Below, piece by piece: positions 18,741-27,825 of a DNA stretch of 64,000 nt (position 1 is its first letter; the number at the start of each line of letters is the position of its first letter). Source of the stretch: JAVBLU01 sp031553225 (GTDB lineage Bacteria; Bacillota; Clostridia; Christensenellales; UBA1750). The DNA is taken from contig JAVBLU010000020.1 in the NCBI GenBank assembly GCA_031553225.1, positions 1 to 64,000 on the forward strand. The letters are read 5' to 3'. Position numbers and translations under genes: made by a program. The notes beneath the pieces were generated by a model. The model had not been told where the DNA came from and searched no databases. It saw only the letters and a program-made list of their open reading frames with translations.

Positions 18741-19742
18741 ATGGCAGTCAAGGTGGCAATCAATGGATTCGGACGGATTGGACGGCTGGCGTTTCGCCAA
18801 ATGTTCGGCGCGGACGGCTACGAAATCGTCGCGCTGAACGATTTGACCTCGGCGGGGATGCTCGCGCACCTGCTCAAGTACGACTCGTCCCAGGGGCGAT
18901 ACCGGCGGGAGGTCGCCTGCACGAACGACGAGATTGTGGTGGACGGCCAGGCGATTCGCGTATACGCCCAAAAAGATCCAAGAAACTTGCCCTGGGGAGA
19001 GCTCGGGGTGGACGTGGTGCTGGAGTGCACCGGTTTTTTTGCCTCCAGGGCCAAAGCTATGGCGCACGTCGAGGCCGGCGCGCGTAAGGTCGTCATCTCC
19101 GCCCCGGCCGGGGACGACCTGCCCACCATTGTGTTCGGCGTGAACGAGAGTATGCTGAGTCCTTCGGACACCGTCATCTCGGCCGCCTCCTGCACCACGA
19201 ACTGCCTGGCCCCGATGGCGGCGGCGCTGCACGCGCTGCGCCCCATACAAAAGGGCCTGATGACCACGATACACGCTTACACGAACGACCAGATGCTGCT
19301 GGATGGCCCGCACGCCAAGGGCGATATGCGCCGCGCGCGCAGCGCCGCCGCGAATATCGTTCCAACGTCTACGGGCGCCGCCAAGGCCATCGGCCAGGTG
19401 ATACCCGAGCTGTCCGGCAAGCTGGACGGCACCTCGCAGCGCGTGCCCGTCGTGGCCGGATCGCTGGCGGAACTTACGGCTGTGGTGGAAGGCTCAGTGA
19501 GCAAGGACGAGATCCATGCGGCCATGAAGGCGGCCGCGAACGACTCCTTTGGGTATACGAACGAGGAGATCGTCTCCTCGGACGTGATCGGTATGACGTA
19601 CGGCTCGCTCTTTGACGCGACGCAGACCAAGGTGATGCCCCTGGGCAGAGAGAGCCTTGTGAAGGTTGTGGCCTGGTACGACAACGAAAACTCATATGTG
19701 AGCCAGATGGTACGCACGATACGGTATTTTGCCGGACTCTAG
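18741..19742 (+). CDS. gap: glyceraldehyde-3-phosphate dehydrogenase, type I
   Basis: A 333-residue phosphorylating GAPDH of glycolysis, converting glyceraldehyde 3-phosphate, NAD and phosphate to 1,3-bisphosphoglycerate. The Rossmann motif INGFGRIGRLAFR is at residues 8-20. Asp34 (LNDLT) favours NAD over NADP. The catalytic Cys151 lies in SAASCTTNCLAP. TIHAYTNDQ, the RAARSAA-type loop and WYDNENSYVSQMVR at the end are all present. The start is preceded by TTTTGGAGG. Its own promoter lies upstream and the VOC gene follows 14 bases after the stop, so the two probably form an operon. Confidence 0.97.
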   Translation: MAVKVAINGFGRIGRLAFRQMFGADGYEIVALNDLTSAGMLAHLLKYDSSQGRYRREVACTNDEIVVDGQAIRVYAQKDPRNLPWGELGVDVVLECTGFFASRAKAMAHVEAGARKVVISAPAGDDLPTIVFGVNESMLSPSDTVISAASCTTNCLAPMAAALHALRPIQKGLMTTIHAYTNDQMLLDGPHAKGDMRRARSAAANIVPTSTGAAKAIGQVIPELSGKLDGTSQRVPVVAGSLAELTAVVEGSVSKDEIHAAMKAAANDSFGYTNEEIVSSDVIGMTYGSLFDATQTKVMPLGRESLVKVVAWYDNENSYVSQMVRTIRYFAGL

Positions 19743-19756
19743 AGGAGGGGTTGCGT

Positions 19757-20125
19757 ATGACGCCAAGCATGATCGGCATCGCCTTCGACTGTAGGGACGC
19801 GGAGGCGCTGGCGGGCTTTTATTCCGTCATGCTCGGCTGGGAGAAGACGTTTAGCGGCAACGGCTGGGCGGGCATGCGCTCGCCGCAGGGCGTGGCGCTG
19901 GTCTTTCAAACCGTTGAGGAGTACGTGCCGCCCGTTTGGCCCTGGAAACCAGGAGAGCAGCAGCAAATGGCCCACATCGATTTTCATGTGGACGACCTTC
20001 AGGAAGCCGTTGCGCATGCGCTGCGCTGCGGCGCGCGCAAGGCAGAAGTGCAGTACTTCGCAACGTCCACGGTGCTGCTGGATCCCGAAGGGCACCCCTT
20101 CTGCCTGTCCACCGCCGATTCCTGA
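19757..20125 (+). CDS. VOC family (glyoxalase/dioxygenase-fold) protein
   Basis: A 122-residue single-unit vicinal-oxygen-chelate protein. It opens MIGIAFDCRDAEALAGFYSV and continues HIDFHVDDLQEAVAHALRCG and LLDPEGHPFCLS, which match the paired beta-alpha-beta-beta-beta modules. The His and Glu of the usual metal triad are present (HIDFHV, DPEGH). This fold covers glyoxalase I, fosfomycin or bleomycin resistance and epimerases; the substrate cannot be told. The start is the ATG at 19757, six bases after AGAGGAGGGG; a TTG at 19751 touches the binding site and is unlikely. It is probably co-transcribed with gap; a methylglyoxal-related role is an attractive guess, no more. Confidence 0.8.
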   Translation: MTPSMIGIAFDCRDAEALAGFYSVMLGWEKTFSGNGWAGMRSPQGVALVFQTVEEYVPPVWPWKPGEQQQMAHIDFHVDDLQEAVAHALRCGARKAEVQYFATSTVLLDPEGHPFCLSTADS

Positions 20126-20171
20126 GAAGGGACTCGGCTGGCCAGCTTGCGCGATGTATGAGGGAGCATGT

Positions 20172-20206
20172 CAGGCCGCCCGGCGAATGTATCGCCGGGC
20201 GGCCTG
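20172..20206 (+). terminator. hairpin after gap/VOC operon
   Basis: A perfect 15-bp stem, CAGGCCGCCCGGCGA against TCGCCGGGCGGCCTG, loop ATGTA. It lacks a T-run but is very stable. Confidence 0.65.
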
Positions 20207-20446
20207 TACTTAATGGCGGATGTGCGGCGCCTGTCTGCGGTGGCCGGCGGTCTCACCCTCGGCCTTGCGGCGCTGACGGATGCTCGATTCGCCAGGGCAA
20301 CGACGTGGCTCCTGCATCGCAGTACAGATCATCGCCGCGCTGATCCGCGCGGCGGCGACGGGGGAAGGCAATAGCGCCTTGAAACCTGCGTTATAGACAA
20401 TGGCGAGAATTGACATCGACAGAAGATGCGGTGCTATGGACAGGAT

Positions 20447-20470
20447 GAAAGCGCCAAATTAGGCGCTTTC
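20447..20470 (+). terminator. small hairpin before the importer promoter
   Basis: A 9-bp perfect stem, GAAAGCGCC against GGCGCTTTC, with a 6-nt loop, followed by a T-containing stretch. It may insulate the downstream operon. Confidence 0.45.
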
Positions 20471-20499
20471 CATATATTTCAACATATACTATTCGCCAA

Positions 20500-20527
20500 T
20501 TGAACAATTGCGCAAAGGCGCTATACT
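20500..20527 (+). promoter_or_regulatory. promoter of carbohydrate locus 1
   Basis: TTGAAC at 20500-20505, 16 bases, TATACT at 20522-20527. Two CAATTG hexamers at 20497-20502 and 20505-20510, separated by AA, overlap the -35 box and could be part of an operator for the AraC regulator in this locus. Confidence 0.65.
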
Positions 20528-20577
20528 GTTGATAGGGCCGCAGCTTGCACCGAGAAACCTTGGCTGGGAGGATGCAG

Positions 20578-21498
20578 ATGCAGAGCAGCAGAAGAAGCAA
20601 CTTCGGCGTCTTTATCAACAAAAGCCAACTATACTTGATGGTGTTGCCTGCGGTATTGTACTATGCCATTTTTCATTATAAGCCAATGTACGGAATCATC
20701 CTGGCCTTCAAGGATTACAAGGCCATGCTGGGCATATGGAACAGTCCGTGGATCGGGTTAAGCCATTTTACTCGCTTGTTCTCTTCGTACTGGTTTCCCG
20801 TGCTCATGCGCAACACGCTTACGCTCAGCGCGTTGGGCCTGGCTATCGGCTTTCCCTTCCCGATCATCCTGGCGCTATCCCTTAACGAAGTGAGGAATGG
20901 CCGGTACCGTAAGTTCGTGCAAACCGTTACCTATGCGCCGCACTTCATTTCCGTCGTCGTGCTGTGCGGCATCATCACGCTCTTTCTTTCGCCGGAGGTC
21001 GGTATCGTCAACCATGCGCTCAAGGCGCTGGGAGCACCAAAACCCATCGCCTTCATGCAGCACGGCTCCATGTTTAAGTGGATCTATGTGCTTACGGGCG
21101 TATGGCAGAATGCGGGATGGAACTCCATCATCTACTTTGCCGCGCTCTCGGGCGTTGATCCTACGCTCCTTGAGGTGGCCCAGATCGACGGCGCTTCGCG
21201 CATGCAGCGCATCATCTACATCAATCTGCCGGCCATCATGCCAACGATCATGGTGTTGCTCATTCTAAACTGCGGCTCACTCCTGTCCGTGGGCTACGAA
21301 AAGGTATACCTGTTGCAAAACCAAGCGAACCTCTCCGCTTCGGAGGTCATCTCAACGTACGTATACAAGGTCGGCTTAGAGAAGCTGGACTACGGCTTTG
21401 GCACAGCCGTGGGATTGTTTAACTCGGTCATCAACTGCACGCTGCTCGTCACGGTGAACGCTATCGCAAGCCGGGCGGGTCAGACCGGCCTTTACTGA
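20578..21498 (+). CDS. ABC sugar importer permease, LplB/UgpA type
   Basis: A 306-residue inner-membrane permease with six predicted helices (first at YLMVLPAVLYYAIF). The ATPase-coupling EAA loop reads EVAQIDGASRMQRIIYINLP, placing it in the MalF-type family of carbohydrate importers, LplB branch. The ATG at 20578 is chosen because GGGAGG lies six bases upstream; an ATG at 20572 touches that site. It is the first gene of the operon and is followed 16 bases later by its partner permease. As usual for the Lpl type, no ATPase gene is in the operon, so a shared MsmK-type ATPase elsewhere is expected. The imported compound is probably an oligosaccharide. Confidence 0.9.
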   Translation: MQSSRRSNFGVFINKSQLYLMVLPAVLYYAIFHYKPMYGIILAFKDYKAMLGIWNSPWIGLSHFTRLFSSYWFPVLMRNTLTLSALGLAIGFPFPIILALSLNEVRNGRYRKFVQTVTYAPHFISVVVLCGIITLFLSPEVGIVNHALKALGAPKPIAFMQHGSMFKWIYVLTGVWQNAGWNSIIYFAALSGVDPTLLEVAQIDGASRMQRIIYINLPAIMPTIMVLLILNCGSLLSVGYEKVYLLQNQANLSASEVISTYVYKVGLEKLDYGFGTAVGLFNSVINCTLLVTVNAIASRAGQTGLY

Positions 21499-21514
21499 GG
21501 GGGGGGCAGCGGGC

Positions 21515-22414
21515 ATGAGCCGAAAAATACGCAGAACGGAAACCTTTGATATCGTCAACAACGCCATGCTTGCCTTGGTGTTGCTCATCGTACTGTATCC
21601 TCTGCTCTACGTACTCAGCGCGTCTTTTTCCCATCCCAATTATATCTATACGGGTGAAATGTGGCTGCTGCCCAAGGGCATTACGCTGGACGGATACAGG
21701 AGAATCTTGCAATACAAGGATCTCTGGGTCGGCTATTACAACACGCTCATCTACACCGTGGGCGGAACCGTCCTCAACCTCGTGGTCACGCTGCCCTGCG
21801 CATATGCGCTGTCACGCAGGGATTTCCGCGCACGGCATGTGTTTATGACCATGTTTCTCGTCACGATGTACATCGGAGGGGGGCTGATCCCCTCATACCT
21901 GAATCTCGTGCAGCTCCGCCTGATCAACACGCGTGCGCTAATGCTGATTACCGGCCTTACGTCCGCTTACAACATCATCATCAGCCGGACTTTTTTTCAA
22001 AGCGCCATACCGCTTGAGGTTCAGGAGGCCGCAACCATCGACGGATGCAGCAACATGGGCATCTTTGTACGTATCGTGTTGCCTCTCTCCAAGGCGATCA
22101 TCGCCGTGATGGCCCTATACTTCGCCATCGGCCATTGGAACGATTACTTTAACGCTATGATTGCGCTTCGGAACCGCGCCCTGTTTCCTCTGCAGTTAAT
22201 TCTGCGCGAAATTTTGGTACAGAGCCAGATCAGCGCCGAACTGCTGGCCAACGCCGAGGCCGATACCGTCAAGGCCCTTCTGGAAAAGCAGATGATTGCC
22301 AACCAGCTGAAGTACGGCGTCATCGTGGTGTCGGCTCTGCCGCTGCTCATCGTCTATCCTTTCCTGCAAAGGTATTTTGTGCAGGGCGTGCTCATCGGTT
22401 CGGTGAAGGGTTAA
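21515..22414 (+). CDS. ABC sugar importer permease, LplC/YtcP type
   Basis: A 299-residue MalG-type partner permease. It opens with a helix at LALVLLIVLYPLLYVLSASFS and carries LPKGITLDGYRRIL, characteristic of the LplC/YtcP branch. The EAA loop is EAATIDGCSNMGIFVRIVLP, and it ends VQGVLIGSVKG, a typical terminus of this branch. A GGGGGGG-containing site precedes the ATG. It forms the heterodimeric channel with the preceding permease. A 20-bp-arm palindrome lies between this gene and the solute-binding protein gene. Confidence 0.9.
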   Translation: MSRKIRRTETFDIVNNAMLALVLLIVLYPLLYVLSASFSHPNYIYTGEMWLLPKGITLDGYRRILQYKDLWVGYYNTLIYTVGGTVLNLVVTLPCAYALSRRDFRARHVFMTMFLVTMYIGGGLIPSYLNLVQLRLINTRALMLITGLTSAYNIIISRTFFQSAIPLEVQEAATIDGCSNMGIFVRIVLPLSKAIIAVMALYFAIGHWNDYFNAMIALRNRALFPLQLILREILVQSQISAELLANAEADTVKALLEKQMIANQLKYGVIVVSALPLLIVYPFLQRYFVQGVLIGSVKG

Positions 22415-22432
22415 AGCAACATGACCTATGGC

Positions 22433-22454
22433 TTATAACGGGAACCCGTTATAA
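22433..22454 (+). repeat. perfect palindrome between permease and lipoprotein genes
   Basis: Arms TTATAACGGG and CCCGTTATAA, separated by AA. In RNA it would be a 10-bp hairpin with a tight loop followed by an A/T-rich run; in DNA it looks like an operator for a dimer. It sits 23 bases before the lipoprotein start codon. Confidence 0.75.
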
Positions 22455-22476
22455 AATAAACAAGCGGAGGTTGCTC

Positions 22477-24135
22477 ATGAAAAGAAGCAGTGTCCTAAAC
22501 AGGGTCGTCGTTGTGGTGCTTGCCTGCGTGATGCTTGTCATGGCGGGCTGTCAGAACACGCCTTCTGCGGCGCCGCCCGCATCTCCCGCGGCGGCAGGCA
22601 CGAGCATACCTGCCGTCAGCGCCACGGCTACGCCGGAACCCGCGAAAAACGCCAACTTCAATCCGACCGGCTACCCGATCGTAAATGAAAAGATTACCGT
22701 CACGGTCAGCGGCGAGCGCAATCCTTTGTGCGCCTCGTGGAAGGATCTGATCATGGTCAAGGAAATCGAGGAGGACTTTGGCATCGTCTTTGAGTGCAAG
22801 GAGTATGCCACGGAAGAGTGGAAGGTGCAAAAAGGGTTGATTTTTGCTTCCAACGACTTGCCCGACCTATTCCTGAACAGCGGCCTTTCGCTGGCCGAGG
22901 TTGCCGATTACGGCGGGCAAGGCTTCTTCGCCCCGATGAATGATTTGATTGACAAGTACGGGGTGAACACCAAGGTTGTCTTCGGCAAGAATGACGCCAT
23001 GGAGAAACTGTGCACAAGCCCGGACGGCAATATCTATACCCTGGTAACCGGCAGCGCGATCCCGGCGAATATGGCGAACCGCAATTGGATCAACGCCAAA
23101 TGGATCGAGGCGGTAGGGAAAAAGTACCCAAAGACGCTGGATGAGCTGTACGAATTGTTTCAGGCCTTTGCGGCGCAGGATTTGAACGGAAATAAGGAAA
23201 AAGATGAGATTCCGGTTACCGGCCGCGTGCTAGACGAGATTGTACTCAACGCCCTTGGCATGCCGGTGAAATCCTACAGCGGCCTTACGATGATCGTTAA
23301 GGACGGCAAGCCCACCGCCATCGCGGCGGATGAACGCTACAAGGCATATCTCGAATGGATGCGAAAGTTTTACGCGGACGGCCTGCTCGATTCGGCCACA
23401 TTTATCCAGACGACCGAGGAACACAATGCCAAAATCGCCCAAGGGCGTGTAGGGGCGTACGCCGCTGCCGCGCCCTGGCTGTTTGAATCCAAGGAGACGG
23501 CCTTTGACTTCGTGTATTTCGGCGGGTTGATCTCCGCGCAGAACAGCACCCCGATGGTGGGCGCGAGCAATGGATTGCTGGCCGTTGGCAATGTGCTCAT
23601 TACCACGAAGAATCCCTATCCTGCGGAGTGCTTCCGCCTGCTTGATTACTTCTACTCGGATGAGGGATCCACCTATGGCTTTATCGGCAAGCAGGGCATC
23701 GGCTGGGACTGGGTGGACGAGTCGGCCGGCACCTGGAAACGCGTGATGCCGGCAGGCTGGACGGATACCGATGAGGCCTTCCGCGTGGGCAAACTGACGC
23801 TGGCGACGCTGAACATTTACCGCGACACGGAATGGAAGCTTTTTAAGCCGACGGGCAATAACGTATGGCTGTACGACGCATACACTGAAGGCGCGGTGCC
23901 GTACTTCACCGATATCTTCCCGGTGGTTTTGTTTACCGAGGAAGAGCAAAAAAAGCTTTCCTCGATCACAACCGACTTGAATAGCTACATAAGCGACGCC
24001 GTGGCTCGTTTTGTCCTGGGTGAAACCGATCTGGAGGCTGGATGGGGTTCCTTCCAAAGCACGCTGAAGACCATGGGCATCGACGATGTGATGAAGATCA
24101 ACGCCGATGCGTACAACCGATATATGGGCCTGTAG
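22477..24135 (+). CDS. ABC importer solute-binding lipoprotein
   Basis: A 552-residue extracellular binding protein of the LplA/family 1-type. The signal peptide ends in the lipobox LVMAGC, with lipidated Cys25. An Ala/Pro/Thr-rich tether (residues 28-60) follows. The body includes a NDLPDLFLNSGLSLAEVADY-type segment, a calcium-loop-like stretch DLNGNKEKDEIPVTG (about 235-249) and aromatic residues (WDWVDES) expected in a sugar site. Length above 500 is normal for binding proteins paired with LplB/LplC. The ATG at 22477 is six bases after GCGGAGG. The AraC gene follows after a hairpin, so it may be expressed at a lower level. Confidence 0.9.
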   Translation: MKRSSVLNRVVVVVLACVMLVMAGCQNTPSAAPPASPAAAGTSIPAVSATATPEPAKNANFNPTGYPIVNEKITVTVSGERNPLCASWKDLIMVKEIEEDFGIVFECKEYATEEWKVQKGLIFASNDLPDLFLNSGLSLAEVADYGGQGFFAPMNDLIDKYGVNTKVVFGKNDAMEKLCTSPDGNIYTLVTGSAIPANMANRNWINAKWIEAVGKKYPKTLDELYELFQAFAAQDLNGNKEKDEIPVTGRVLDEIVLNALGMPVKSYSGLTMIVKDGKPTAIAADERYKAYLEWMRKFYADGLLDSATFIQTTEEHNAKIAQGRVGAYAAAAPWLFESKETAFDFVYFGGLISAQNSTPMVGASNGLLAVGNVLITTKNPYPAECFRLLDYFYSDEGSTYGFIGKQGIGWDWVDESAGTWKRVMPAGWTDTDEAFRVGKLTLATLNIYRDTEWKLFKPTGNNVWLYDAYTEGAVPYFTDIFPVVLFTEEEQKKLSSITTDLNSYISDAVARFVLGETDLEAGWGSFQSTLKTMGIDDVMKINADAYNRYMGL

Positions 24136-24145
24136 TTAGGTACGG

Positions 24146-24171
24146 GGGGGCATTGTGCAAGCAATGCCCCC
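24146..24171 (+). terminator. hairpin after the lipoprotein gene
   Basis: A perfect 10-bp stem, GGGGGCATTG against CAATGCCCCC, loop TGCAAG. It has no T-run, so it may be a partial terminator or an mRNA-stabilising 3' structure between the lipoprotein and regulator genes. Confidence 0.6.
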
Positions 24172-24266
24172 GCTCCCTCTTTGTAGGATCGGAGCAGTAA
24201 GCTTACCGTTTGAGCCGTGATGCTTAGGCGAAAACGCCACACGCAAGAAAGGGGTGCCAGGCGAAC

Positions 24267-26462
24267 GTGACGAGCTATATCAAAAAGCTCTTCACCTCCT
24301 ATGTGCTCATTCTCATTCCGTGTTATATCGCCTTTACGGCGCTAGCATCCGGCGTGTTTGTGCTGCTGCGCGAAGATAATCTGAGCATCATGCAGAGTCA
24401 GGCGCACAGCATCCGCAATAAATTCGAGCTCCAATACCAAACGTACGAGCTTTCCAGCATGAACATCAGTCTCAACAAGGATGTCACGACGCAAATGCTT
24501 ACGCCGACGCGAACCAGTTCCATCCGATGCGTGCAAACTTTGCAGAGTATTAAGAACTACGACCCTATGACGCATGATGTGTTCATCACCATGAATGGAA
24601 GCGATATCTACGCGTCGGGCGGCATGAGCAGCATGGATACTTACGTGCGGTCGATACTGCGCATCAGTGATCCGGATCAGGCGGACGCGCTGAGTCAATT
24701 GATTCGGGACACGCAGGGCAGCGCCATGCGCTTCTTTTCATCAGCTGAGGAAAAGCTGCTGCTCTTTCATTACTCCGTGCCGGCGAACCGCGGGTATGAG
24801 CGGGTTTCGGTGAACTTCCTGGTCGGCGATGCATCCCTTATCCAGCTTATGAACGAGATGCGGCAGGGGCTGGACAGCTACGTTGGCATCATCCTGCCCA
24901 ACGGCCAATCCATCGTCTTTCATGAGGAGCGGAACGGATCCATTGCCATGGTGCCGGATATGACCATCCGGGAAATGCCTGGAGCTAAACAACGCCATAC
25001 CATGCTGACGAGCTATTCCGAGCACTTCCAGGTGGGCTTTGCGTTGTCATCGAGTACGGCGCTCCTGTTCGGCGATATCCTGCTGATGCAAATTGGCTCC
25101 TATATCTTCATTGCCCTGATCCTTTTTGCAGCGCTGCTGATGTCGTATCGTTTCAGCAAACGCAACGCCTATCCGATCCAGCAGATTGTCAAGGCTTTGG
25201 GCGTGAACAACAAGGTGGCTAACGAGAACAAGGGGCACGCCGGCGGCGATCTTTCCTACATCAGGGACATGATCGCCCTTACCGCGGAGGAAAACGCGCG
25301 CATGAGCGCCGTGGTGGAAAATGCGCGCCGTACGATCGCCGAACAGAATCTGCTGCTTTTGTTCCACGGCTTGCCGGACGGACGCGCCGGTCAGGCGGCG
25401 CTGGTGGACGCGGAAACGAGTGAAGGCTGGCGCTGCGTCGTGCTGATTTGCCTGCACGGCGTATCCAACCTGCAACCCGCCCAGATAGATGCCTGCTACG
25501 ATAAGCTCAAAGAGCTGCCCGGGTGCCGTATGAACTGCCGGGAGATGATCTCGGACCGCCCGGTGCTTACCGTGCTGTACAATCTGCCGGATCAAGACGC
25601 GCAAAAGATCAGCCGACATGCGTTTGGCCGCAGGATAGTAGAGGTTAGCATGTTGTTTGATCTGGCAACGCCGTTCCTGTGCTTTAGCCGGGCCTTTGAG
25701 GGTTATGAGGATATCGGTAAAGCGCATGTGGAAGCTGTATACGCCTTCAATGCCCGCCCGGGAAAGTCATGGGGCGATGCCCCGCTGCTCTTCGACGAGC
25801 TCGTGGCGTTCGATCTCTCGGCGGCGCTGACCAAGGAAGAATCAAACCGCTTCCGCGAGGCGCTGCTATCACGCGATAGGGCATCCATCGACAGGCAGTT
25901 TGCTCATATGATGGAAAAAAACGAGCGCGAGGGGCGGGGCGAGGCGGCGAGGATCACCTTCCGCTACGAAGTGCTCAACTCCACCCTGCACTGCCTGATG
26001 GATATGAACGGCAGGTCCGCCGTGCTGACCGAAATTCTGCGAAGCGATCCCTTTGAACAGAATGTATATCGGCGCAACATGAACCTGCTCTTTGAAGCTA
26101 TTTGCCGGGATGCGCCCGCGCTGCCGGCCGATTCCTTTGCCGTCGTTATCGACTACATTCGGCGTCATTACAAAGAGCCAGGGCTGAGCCTGAAAAGCGT
26201 AGCGGAGCACAGCAATCTTTCCACCGCCTACGTCAGCCGCCTGTTTCGCATAAAAACAGGAAAGAGGTATATCGATCACGTCACGGAAATCCGCATGAAG
26301 GAGGCCCTGCGCTTACTCTCCGGTACGGGCATGGGCCTTCAAGAAATCGTATGGGACATCGGTTACTCCGACATGGCGAGCTTCCATAAAAAATTCACAG
26401 CCATGTATGGGCTAACCCCCATGAAGTACCGGGAGCTGAACAAAAAAACATGCAAGACATGA
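24267..26462 (+). CDS. membrane-anchored AraC-family regulator, locus 1
   Basis: A 731-residue one-component sensor. A membrane helix near residues 8-32 and a second at about 270-293 (IGSYIFIALILFAALLMSYRF) bracket an extracellular sensor of about 240 residues. The cytoplasmic part ends in two AraC helix-turn-helix motifs (about 635-731): LSLKSVAEHSNLSTAYVSRL and LQEIVWDIGYSDMASFHKKF, closing with GLTPMKYREL. This architecture is common in Bacillota next to Lpl-type importers, and it would activate the locus when its sugar is sensed outside. The start is a GTG; AAGGGG lies 12 bases upstream, so the site is weak. It lies nine bases before the first flavoprotein gene. Confidence 0.88.
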   Translation: MTSYIKKLFTSYVLILIPCYIAFTALASGVFVLLREDNLSIMQSQAHSIRNKFELQYQTYELSSMNISLNKDVTTQMLTPTRTSSIRCVQTLQSIKNYDPMTHDVFITMNGSDIYASGGMSSMDTYVRSILRISDPDQADALSQLIRDTQGSAMRFFSSAEEKLLLFHYSVPANRGYERVSVNFLVGDASLIQLMNEMRQGLDSYVGIILPNGQSIVFHEERNGSIAMVPDMTIREMPGAKQRHTMLTSYSEHFQVGFALSSSTALLFGDILLMQIGSYIFIALILFAALLMSYRFSKRNAYPIQQIVKALGVNNKVANENKGHAGGDLSYIRDMIALTAEENARMSAVVENARRTIAEQNLLLLFHGLPDGRAGQAALVDAETSEGWRCVVLICLHGVSNLQPAQIDACYDKLKELPGCRMNCREMISDRPVLTVLYNLPDQDAQKISRHAFGRRIVEVSMLFDLATPFLCFSRAFEGYEDIGKAHVEAVYAFNARPGKSWGDAPLLFDELVAFDLSAALTKEESNRFREALLSRDRASIDRQFAHMMEKNEREGRGEAARITFRYEVLNSTLHCLMDMNGRSAVLTEILRSDPFEQNVYRRNMNLLFEAICRDAPALPADSFAVVIDYIRRHYKEPGLSLKSVAEHSNLSTAYVSRLFRIKTGKRYIDHVTEIRMKEALRLLSGTGMGLQEIVWDIGYSDMASFHKKFTAMYGLTPMKYRELNKKTCKT

Positions 26463-26471
26463 GGAGGCAAC

Positions 26472-27767
26472 ATGGAATACTTTGTGGAAAACCGGAAAAC
26501 CCCGGTGCTCGATTCGTATGATGTCATCGTCGTGGGCGGTGGCCCGGCCGGTTTCGGCGCCGCCGTGGCAGCCGGGCGCGCCGGGGCGCGCACGCTGCTC
26601 GTGGAGCAATTTGGGTGCTTGGGGGGCATGTGGACCAGCGGCCTTGTCAATCCTCTTTTTGACTTTCAGAACAAGGGCGGCATCGTCGCAGAGTTGGCCC
26701 AGCGCATCACGGCGATGGGAAAGAGCACCATGAGCGGCTTTCCCTACTACACGTTCGACTTCGAGACGATGAAACTGCTGCTCGACCGGATCACCGTGGC
26801 GGCCGGCGTTGAGATCCTGTTCCATACCTATTTTGCCGATGCGCTTGTGGAAGGCGACACCGTGGCGGGGATCATCGTTGAGAACAAGGGCGGCCGCGGC
26901 GCATATCGCGCGAGAATCGTCATCGACTGCACGGGCGACGGCGACGTGGCCGCGCGCGCAGGCGCGCCGTGGAAGATGGGGCGCCAAGCCGACGGCATGA
27001 CGCAGCCCATGACGCTCATGTTCAAGATAGATAACCTGGATTATGTGCAGAACTACCCAAACCCGTACGGCAAGGATACCGAGCTCTTCATGTTGATGAA
27101 GCGGGCGCTGGAGCATAAGGGCATTACCGATTATGAGTTTAACTTCGAACGGCCCTGCCTGCTGCGCCTTCCAGGCCAACACGTAGGCGTCATGCAGATG
27201 ACGCACATCCGGGGGAAATCAGCCCTAGATCCGAGGCAGCTCTCTGAGGCGGAGCTGGAGGGGCGCGAGCGCGTCAACGAGGCCATGGCGTTTCTCACGA
27301 CGCACCTGCAGCAGTTTGAGCATGCGCAGTTAGGCCAAACGGCCGCCATGATCGGCGTGCGTGAAACCCGCCGTATCGATGGCCAATACGAACTTACGCT
27401 GGAGGATATGGTTCGCGGTGCGCGCTTTGACGACGGCTTTTGCGTGTGTACCTTTGGCGTGGATATCCACGAGCCCGACGGAAAATCGCAGGTGGACAAC
27501 CCAAGGCATCACATCAAGCCCTACCATATACCCTACCGCTGCTTAGTGCCCCAAAGGGTCACCAATCTGTTGATCGCCGGCCGCTGCATATCCGGCAGCT
27601 TCGAGGCGCATGCCTCGTATCGCGTAACAGGCGATTGTGCTGCTATGGGACAGGCGGCAGGCACGGCGGCGGCCCTTTGCATCCGGAACGGCATTGCGCC
27701 CGACAGGCTGGATGGTCGCCTGGTTGTGGAACAGATGTCCCGCGATGGCGCGAGGTGCGACGGATGA
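26472..27767 (+). CDS. FAD-dependent oxidoreductase, first of a tandem pair
   Basis: A 431-residue flavoprotein of the FAD_oxidored (pfam12831-type) family. The N-terminal FAD-binding motif is DVIVVGGGPAGFGAAVAAGR (residues 17-36), followed by VEQFGCLGGMWTSGLVNP. The second nucleotide-contact segment, CTGDGDVAARAG, is in the middle. The C-terminal FAD contact is LLIAGRCISGSFEAHASYR, then GDCAAMGQAAGTAAAL. No iron-sulfur or NAD domain is seen, so it may use an external acceptor. The substrate is unknown; in a glycosidase/importer operon, oxidation of a sugar hydroxyl or dehydrogenation of an aglycone are possible. GAGGAGG precedes the ATG. Confidence 0.85.
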   Translation: MEYFVENRKTPVLDSYDVIVVGGGPAGFGAAVAAGRAGARTLLVEQFGCLGGMWTSGLVNPLFDFQNKGGIVAELAQRITAMGKSTMSGFPYYTFDFETMKLLLDRITVAAGVEILFHTYFADALVEGDTVAGIIVENKGGRGAYRARIVIDCTGDGDVAARAGAPWKMGRQADGMTQPMTLMFKIDNLDYVQNYPNPYGKDTELFMLMKRALEHKGITDYEFNFERPCLLRLPGQHVGVMQMTHIRGKSALDPRQLSEAELEGRERVNEAMAFLTTHLQQFEHAQLGQTAAMIGVRETRRIDGQYELTLEDMVRGARFDDGFCVCTFGVDIHEPDGKSQVDNPRHHIKPYHIPYRCLVPQRVTNLLIAGRCISGSFEAHASYRVTGDCAAMGQAAGTAAALCIRNGIAPDRLDGRLVVEQMSRDGARCDG

Positions 27768-27825
27768 CCCGTGCCTTCCTGCAAAGCGCCGCATCGCGCG
27801 ATATGGTTGTAGGAGGAAGAGAAAG

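Larger units (their letters stand above)
20126..20499. other. intergenic, hairpins only
   Basis: Between the VOC gene and the importer operon. Two hairpins (20172-20206 and 20447-20470) were found. No gene, and no ribosome-binding-site-led frame, was seen. Confidence 0.6.
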
